From the NCBI GenBank assembly GCA_021234155.1, contig JAJEKV010000215.1, positions 744,001-808,000 of the forward strand: a stretch of DNA of 64,000 nucleotides, in the 5' to 3' direction. This DNA comes from Isoetes taiwanensis (taxonomy: Eukaryota > Streptophyta > Lycopodiopsida > Isoetales > Isoetaceae). Numbering within the stretch: position 1 is the first letter of the stretch; each line of letters begins with the position of its first letter. Of this stretch, positions 56,961-64,000 are shown piece by piece. The position numbers were made by a program, and so were the translations under genes. Under the pieces are notes generated by a model, which worked only from the letters and a program-made list of their open reading frames with translations, was not told the origin of the DNA and did not search any database.

Positions 56961-57944
56961 CATTCTAATGCAACATTTTTAATAAGCCGGATGGAGTCGA
57001 TACAAAGTAGATAACAAATAACAAATAATGCATCTCGAATCCTTCGACTAAGGATACAAAGCAGACACTTGGCGCGTGGCATGCTATCCCACCCAACCGA
57101 GGCTCTGGTAAAACCCGGCTTCCCAGGCTCTCCCATTTCAACTATATAGCATACCGCGCCCCTTTGGTCCCTCTTTTGGACCCAAAGCCTCGCCTAAGGG
57201 ACAAAGCCCCAAAGGTCTCAAAGGTCCACATGGGCCAAAAAGGCCTAAGCGGGTTTGCCCGTCCTGGCATATATCATTCCCTCCCTTTTGACCTTTGTCG
57301 CTTGATCCTCTGGCAAAAGGGTGTTTAAATACAACTAGCCATCCAGAGCACGCGTCGCTTGGCATCCTCCAAAGATTTGTGGCAAACTTACCAAATATTG
57401 TCTTGAACCACTGGTAGTTTTTGTCTTCCAAAAGCTGTTTCGATTCTAGAACTTTGGAAATACCAATCAATTATGGCCCTTAACCTCTCAATTGGGTAAA
57501 GTCTTTACCTTGATAAACTTTTAGGAATTATACATTCACTCTACTTTATGCATACTTCTTCTGTTGAGGCAATCATAATTGAGTAGCTCTCCTGAGCCGC
57601 TTATAACTTGAAATGGTCCATAGAAATGGGAATTAGACACTTAAGACTTTCTTGTGCACTTTTGCTTAAAGTGTATACCCTTTATGGATCCTCATCCATA
57701 TCTAACCTCCTTTCTTAAAAACCATTGGTTGCATAACTTAAGATGATTTATTTGCAAAAGATGCTTGGCATCTGAATCGGGGAAACTTGAAGCAAGTCTA
57801 TGGGATCCTTATCTTTGGCGTGGCTTGTATACAAATTGATTTATAGGCAAATATAACTTTGAATGACCTTGATGTTCCCTTGACAAACCCTCACACAATT
57901 ATACACCTGCGCGGGGTTCTGAATGGCGTCTGCCAGTGCGAGGC
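56961..57944. other. Intergenic, no supported gene
   Basis: The stretch at 57138-57470 on the minus strand is open for 110 codons, but its Gly/Pro/Leu-rich end comes from a local repeat (AAAGGTCTCAAAGGTCCACA and relatives). Confidence 0.5.
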
Positions 57945-58125
57945 CCACTCGGTAGTCATTATCTCGGGTTTATACAGTATCATCGATGCGCAAAGGTTTT
58001 CCCTTGAAAACCTTTCGAAGTGAGGGTTTTAATCCTAGTAGTAAACAGTTATGCGTATTGCTGGCGGTCCTGACCTGTGGTCTCCGTGGAAGTTAAAAAG
58101 GAAGCTATTTCTATTCTATTCTACA
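57945..58125 (+). mobile_element. LINE-type 3' end, copy 3, abutting an LTR
   Basis: AAAGGTTTTCCCTTGAAAAC, TTTTAATCCTAGTAGTAA and TCTCCGTGGAAGTTAAAAA match the end at 42159-42335. The tail is TATTTCTATTCTATTCTA. The tail ends within a few bases of the outer edge of the reverse LTR at 58131. Confidence 0.65.
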
Positions 58126-58130
58126 TTCCT

Positions 58131-59772
58131 TGTTCAGCATAAACCACGAGACATATCGACACTTTCGGGGCATTATACATCACGGGGGACTTTCCTCCCC
58201 GCCAGCAGCCAAGCTCACCATGAAGCCCGGGGGCCCTCAGTCTTCGGGCCATCTATAAAGAAGATGCTCAAGTGAAGGACCGCGTGAGAGGGTCGGTATT
58301 TACGCGCAATTTGGAATACGTTCTGCCGGAAAGCGTGAATACAAGGTTAGCACACAACATGAAAATCATATCATAATTTACCACCACGAGGGGTGGCGCA
58401 TCCATCAAGTGAGCAACAGCAAAAGAGCTATACGCGACATACTAAGGAAAAACACCCAGAGCCATGGTTCTACCTGACTCGGACTCCGGTGAGGATCGGT
58501 GGCCGGCTAAGGTCTCAAAGATCGGCCGGGCCGAATCTTGACATGGCGTTGGCTGGCGCGCTGGGAACCTCGGCTAGGGGTTGTCTACTCCATCCGCCCC
58601 TCGCATTTTGCTGCTGATGAGTCCAATCATGCTATGGCGTCATATAAGCGCCAGGACATTGCGGACTCCGGGTATGCCGCCTGACCTACTCCTAGGAGTT
58701 CACTTGGAAGGCACGTCAGGGTAAAGGCGAGATTGAGGAAGTGTCTAACTCCGGGGATCCTTGCCGGTGGTTCCATAAGGTGAGCTAGAGAATACGTGCG
58801 CATCGGCGACCGCTGCATCCGTCCCAAACTTACTCACCTAAATCTACTCAAAGCCGCAGGGGTGCTGTCACAGTCACACCTCTTTGCACCGAGTGCTCCG
58901 GACTCATACCGGCCTCCTACGTGACGGCTGTCGGGGCCCTAGCCTTTGTAGAGGTCTCGGGGAGCCTTTTATGTTAGAGTGCAAGACCCCACCCCACTTC
59001 ACCGCTGCGTCCCTTATGGGGCACTAAGCAATTCCATAGCATCCGCGACTTCGGTAGTCCTCACCCATGCACCGGTAGCATCAAATGAAATCTGAGGGGA
59101 TCAACCTAGGAGTATGCTACTACCATGTGGCTGAGAGGTCTCTACCCCCTTAGTCCCCATTTCAGGGTATTGCCTTGCGAAACATCGGTAAAATAAGCAC
59201 AAGGCAGACGGAGTCGAGAATAAAGGGGCTCACCTTTAGTCGAGTTTGGTTCCTGCGAGTACTTCCTGAAGGGAAACTGAGGCGAAACAACCACGGCAGA
59301 GATTACTTAGCAGGCGCTACCTAAATTATAAGCTGCTAACACTACCAGGTTCCTGTACGGATCCGTTGTCATTTGGTGCTTCCATACCTGCGGGCTTGGC
59401 TGCGTCTTTGACACGGGAGTAAAAAGGTCTTGGCAGGGTGGGCATCGCTGGCATACTCTTGAGTGGAATTTTTTAGGGGTCAAATGGGGACTCAGGGTCA
59501 GGTGGAAATTTTGGGGTGGAGCTTCCCATCTTTGAAACATTCAGATTAGGCGGTGAAGCTCTAAATAGCCAATTAGCATTATTTCAATTCCGGTGGATGT
59601 TCTCCGCCCACAATGGTTTTAATTTGGCACTGGCAGCTTCAGAATTAATCCCTTTCGATCAATGTCAGAAACTTCTTATGGTGGTACGCCCTACTTTACA
59701 AGTACAGCGATGTCAGTATATTTATTTGCATCACGTATCCATATAAAATACATGGAGCGTCCACATTCACTG
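58131..59772 (-). repeat. Diverged 3' LTR of a second Ty3/gypsy element
   Basis: In reverse complement it follows the LTR at 6952-8543 through several landmarks: GGGGGACTTTCCTCCCC and GGGCCATCTATA near its 3' end, GTTGTCTACTCCATCCGCCC in the middle, ACCCCACCCCACTTCA near 58990, and ATGTCAGTATATTTATTTGC with GCGTCCACATTC at the 5' end near 59772. Just beyond that edge, GAAATAATCTGTCCT..GGGTTAATTAAG matches the pre-LTR region of the first element. It is much more diverged than the first two LTRs. Confidence 0.8.
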
Positions 59773-62524
59773 CATACCCTGCCGAAATAATCTGTCCTGC
59801 GGCGGTAGGGTTAATTAAGCAGGGTTGAATTAATCAGAAGCTGGAAATAAGAAGTACTTAAGAAGGAAGATAATAGCTTATTCACTGGCGGTGGCCGTTG
59901 ATTCAAAATATAGCAGGAAGGACAAGCACCGGGGTGTTTTGCGGGACTTATCATAAAAAGAGTCACAGGAGTGCGTGCGAGACATCACTAGCAACGAGAA
60001 ATTAACACCGCGTGAACAAAGCCAGGATCTGGAAAAGTCGGGCCATCGGTAGCCTCTGCATGGAAGGTCGCGGCCCCTTCTTTAAAACGCGCACGTAATC
60101 CAATATATCGGTATATATGATTAATATAATTTTAGATTTGTGGTTGGAAGGGCCACCTATAATGTAAAAAGAAACCCCTATCTCAGGGAACTTATCGCTG
60201 CCTATGGTTGCCAATTCATTTGCGGCGTAAGAATGGTCAAGTTCCTATTTACCTCAAGAGATGAACCACGGCCTATCAAATACATGCTTTTCGAGGCGGG
60301 TCATGTCATGTGTGTTTACCAGATCTAGGGGAAACGAAGGTGATCCATCATCGGTAACTATTATACATACACGCAGGGGTTTGGGTGCATATTCACACGG
60401 GGGTTACTCTAGAACGGCTATCGGATGGGCATGTTGCCCTTTATTCAAGATACAGACCCATAGCGATCCTCGTTTGTGGGGTATGCTTGTACAGTTTTTT
60501 GTATCATATAATGGGGTTGCAAAATACTATAAGGTTTTAGAAGAATGTGCTTAATGGTATTTAATTTTATACATGTATTGTGAATATATTTTTGGGGCTC
60601 TCCTCTTAAAGCAACCCCCCAGGTGTGAATATGCACCCAAGCCAAAGGGGTTTAAGGGGATTTTAATTTAAATGTGTTAAATGCAATGGTTTATTTTAAT
60701 AATATTTAATGGTAGTTAATATTAAAAAATTTTTGGGCCCTTCCACAGACCCCTAACTTCTAAACATAGGTAGACCTTATGGACCTAAATATTAATTACT
60801 ACTTACAATAATGCGAAGACAAAACAAATTATTTCCATGGCAAAGGACTCCAATTGAATTGATGATTGCATGTATGCATTCTTATATACATGGCATTCAA
60901 GTGTTACCCATTTTTTAGAAAGCATTGAATAAAGGGGTGTAACAATTTTTGCCACAAGTAAGGTACATCTATCATAAACCCGGCATGCGTGAAGGGATTT
61001 GAACCCGCGAGTAGAGAACCGGCACTTCAAATTTGCACATTGGCTGTCTGCCTGGCTGGATGACTCACGTTACGTATGTAAGGCTGTATCATGCTGTTTG
61101 GTTGTTAAACATGGCATCATGGCGAACACAAACCACAAACACAGGAACCATTATGGAGCCAACATTTCACGCATGACTTATTGCGCTTGCATCTACAATC
61201 TACAATCAATTAAAAGTTCGCATACCACAGCGGCAATTTATCGTGCTAAGAACCATTACTTAGTCTTGTATCAGAACCTTTGAACCATAAAATGTAGCGA
61301 TGATGCATTTCCGAATTTATCCAAGTCAAACATATACATTTCAGCAATCCATACCATGCAATATCTTGCCTTTCGTGCACACTTACAGGTTGGGGCAAGA
61401 ATGCTAATGCATGCATCAAGAATAGTGATAAGAGTAATATCGTCCGGGGAATGCAGATAAATTCCATTCTTTGATATAAGGTGATGCGTCCTAAGCAGCA
61501 ATTATTTTTAGGTATAGACACTAATCAATGTAGTCCAAGTTGCAATCCATCCCTATTAGTAATTTGTATTCAATATATGAATTATTGCATCACCCTTGCA
61601 GTTCTGATCCCATACATCTTCATTAGAGGTGTTCAAGACCGGAGATCCAGGGAAACCTACTAAAGCAAAATCGAGGGAATGAAAGCATTTTGCTATGTGC
61701 AAGGACTCCAAGGCCGACTGCAGGCATCCTACTTTGAGAAAGCTAACTTTATAGAGATTGTCAATTGTATTTGCATTTTTCCTCCAAAAGGAATAGATTC
61801 GCCTTACAAGACCCACCTTTGCATAGATGCTCAATCATTGTGTCCAACTATAAACATTCTTGTCCTCAATTTTTCAAATATACTTTTGTGCATCTTGCTT
61901 GCAATTTTTACCACATACATCTCTACTAGGAAAGTTGTGAGAAAAGACATTCTTCTGCCCGGCGGCAATGCGTATGAATGTGAGTCTACTACCCCTCATC
62001 AGTCTACTTGCTTTTACACTTTGGAGACATGCAGTTGGTGGCACCAAGGGCTGCTGGGGCTTTGGATAGCAAAGCCTTCTACGTGTCTTGCTCCTTGCCC
62101 GCAGTTAGCGAGAGTAATAAGCGAGTAGGAGGAATTACAAGCAAATACTTGAGACTTTTAAAGAAAGAACTACTGAGAAGAAACTCTACATTGCAACAAA
62201 AGCTCCTCCAGGGAATATCACATTTTGCAACATTTCCCCAACCATCAGCGACCCGATCGTGCCAGCAAGCGACCCAAGCGGAGGAGGCCAGGATGAATTG
62301 ACCCTTTTTTGTGCCCCTAAAATAGAGCGGTAGATGTTTGCATGGGATGATGTCTACACATAACTAGACCATTAAATTTGTTGAAAAAAGAGGAACCAAA
62401 GGAAAATATGAGTGCGCCTCTATTTGTCTTGATTAGTAGACCTCATGGAATAACGCCCTTCAAATCATAGTAAAACCATAGGAAACATTACAAAACTAGA
62501 AACAAAACCCTGTTATAATGCTAC
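59773..62524. other. 2.7 kb between LTR and pol, about 2.1 kb longer than in the first element
   Basis: The first element has 627 bp between the matched points; here the distance is 2.75 kb. The edges match the first element, so most of the middle is a later insertion or duplication. It includes the PPR relic at 61250-61850 and, near 60985-61020, a tRNA T-arm-like GGGTTCAAATCCC on the minus strand. Confidence 0.55.
61250..61850 (-). pseudogene. PLS-type PPR relic
   Basis: Two separated minus-strand pieces fit the plant PLS pattern. About 61834-61700 reads SIYAKVGL (compare DMYAKCGS), then FLKVGCLQSALESL (compare GHVKCGQGQKALELF). About 61455-61390 reads SPDDITLITILDACISIL, the usual PD.VTLV.ILNACAS.. 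element. About 240 bp of non-matching DNA with stops lies between them. PLS-type PPR proteins direct organellar RNA editing in land plants; this copy is dead. Confidence 0.6.
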
Positions 62525-64000
62525 ATATTAAGTGCGATGCATCTACCCCTCTAGTGCATGATTTCTCGGCGAATCAAGCCTTCAACACCCACCGCGGGGG
62601 GAGGCAGGATTGATAGCATCGTTGATGCGACGCTTGAGATTGGCGCGCATGAAGTCCGGATAATGCTTCTCAAGGTCTATTTCCGTACCCCGTAGCATCC
62701 TCAAGCTGGCAAGATGTTTCCACTTGACCAAGTATTGCGACATTTGGGTCCTCACAGTGCCGCTTATATACTTTCGATCAAGAAGAGCTTGAGGGCACTA
62801 TATCTAAATGCTCTTCTGTCATTTCAGAAATGGATTGGGTGTATCGAGATCTCCCTGGATCTGGGGTGTGTACGCTTTAGAACTCACATGAAAGACCTTG
62901 TGGATCTTCAAGCGGGGTGGCAGAAATTCAGGCGGTATTATGCTTGTTCCCAATACGTTCGATTGATCTTGAGGCAGCCCGGCCCATCACGGGTGCCAAC
63001 TTCTTGCGATTACCAATTTTTAAGCGGCTTGTTTTACCTTAATCTTAAGCGGCCAAGTTCACCACCTGGAAAACTCGTGGGGTTGTGCATTATCCGCTAC
63101 GACACTACCACGGCTGGCGATGCGACGTATTAGGTAACCACGAACTTCTTCAGCAACTAAGCTTGCATTTCCAAGAGGGGATTCTTTGAAACCTCCACCT
63201 TAGAAAGCGGGATTTATGCCATGTATGGGGTAAGGCATTAGTAACTATATAATTTATCATGAAGGAGACGATGGGAAGACTCTGTTTTCATCTTTATTAT
63301 AGGCAAACTCGACCCAGGATAAATATAGTCGACCCATTGTGATTGCTTACTCCACACATAGCGCATAGCATATCTTCTATAATCACGGTTAGTGCGCTGC
63401 AATGTCCGACCATGTCCGGGATGATATGATCGTACTCGCAAGCTTGGCAGTGCGGATGGTGGCAAAGAAATCGAGGAATACACTTACAATTTGGGATCAC
63501 AGCCGGATACAATAACTCGTGGCATTACGTTCTGCCGGGAAGATCTCCTTTGCAAAAATAGCGAGGCGGTAGCCCGAAAAGTTTGTATCAGGTGATGCGA
63601 CATGGCAAGAAATGAGCCGACAATTTTTGACCACTACCATCAATGCATCATATCCCGAAATGCGTGGAGGCTAATGAAGTCCATGGTTATCACTTCCCCT
63701 TAGCATTGGGCGCGTCTAGCGGTACGCAACTCTCTGGAATCATAATTACTTTCCAGCCTTGGTTTGTTGACACACTTGACGCTGCTTAATGTACTGGCAA
63801 TGTCCTTCTTCATCGAAGGCCAAAAATAAGCGGGAGGCGGATCTTAAAAGTAGGTCTTCATAAAACCTGCATGTCGGCTATATAGGGCATTGTGCGTGTC
63901 ATGGAATGAGCTTACGTACTCCACGAAGTCACCGGTACACAACTTATCCTTGTAATATAACAAGTTGCCTTCTTTCTTATCTGAGCAGGGAAAGCTTCAC
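62525..64000 (-). pseudogene. Second chromovirus pol: integrase to chromodomain, heavily mutated
   Basis: On the minus strand this follows 1 kb onward of the first element. Features are a zinc-finger region with CQVC altered to RQVC, VITMDFIS, PRVIVSGCDPKL, YVWSKQSQWVDYIYPG, an ATCGCAAGAAGTTGGCACCC match in the GPY/F part, and ATCAACGATGCTATCAATCC at the chromodomain end. Frameshifts and stops are frequent. It lacks the LTR fragment that interrupts the first copy. The element runs past the window end. Confidence 0.88.

Noticed and set aside
60985-61020. A tRNA gene on the minus strand
   Set aside because: GGGTTCAAATCCC resembles a T arm, but no matching acceptor stem, D arm or anticodon stem could be folded; at most a SINE or tRNA relic.
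1-64000. CRISPR arrays, bacterial operons, rRNA genes
   Set aside because: No repeat-spacer pattern with constant repeats, no Shine-Dalgarno-linked gene strings and no rRNA signature were seen; the composition and gene content are plant nuclear.

Overview
This window looks like nuclear DNA of a land plant, probably one with a large, repeat-laden genome such as a fern, lycophyte, gymnosperm or bryophyte. The evidence is Ty3/gypsy chromovirus pol and LTRs, decayed PPR genes of both P and PLS type, PPCK/PEPKR2-like protein kinases with plant TATA-ATG architecture, a plant peroxisomal enoyl-CoA isomerase relic, and AT-rich intergenic DNA full of small tandem duplications. The species cannot be fixed from sequence alone.

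Layout. 1-4778 is the 3' part of a plus-strand Ty3/gypsy chromovirus: RT end, RNase H, integrase, chromodomain, polypurine tract and 3' LTR. 4779-6951 is foreign DNA in the opposite orientation, carrying a 451-codon ORF and a histone H3 C-terminal fragment. It is bounded on the right by a second, complete LTR (6952-8543). 8544-12712 is intergenic with one SINE-like element. 12713-14468 is the left arm of a large inverted duplication whose right arm is scattered over 24037-28943; both arms hold a decayed P-type PPR fragment. The spacer contains a 2.64 kb element with 15-bp terminal inverted repeats flanked by TTAA (16885-19527), a GGATCC-rich foldback element with 9-bp flanking repeats (21456-21913), and an intact intronless kinase gene (22489-23316). 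Two minisatellite fields lie at 24.36-26.29 kb and 27.96-28.44 kb. 30.3-31.0 kb holds a broken peroxisomal isomerase gene and 33.6-35.0 kb LINE remains. 38244-39068 is a second kinase copy on the minus strand with two frameshifts, and the DNA just upstream of its promoter is duplicated 700 bp away. 41.2-57.9 kb is mostly anonymous, with LINE 3' ends, a purine tract and low-confidence ORFs. The right end (58131-64000) is a minus-strand relative of the first Ty3/gypsy element, split by about 2.7 kb that includes a PLS-type PPR relic.

Only the 275-codon kinase at 22489 looks like a conventional intact host gene; the 451-codon ORF at 5102-6457 is long, with a promoter-like start, but unidentified and frameshifted near its end. 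Most of the rest is transposon and pseudogene decay. The most informative signals are nested events that can be dated against each other: an LTR piece inserted in pol with an empty site in the second pol copy, and a retroposon tail with target duplication whose empty site survives in the other inverted arm.
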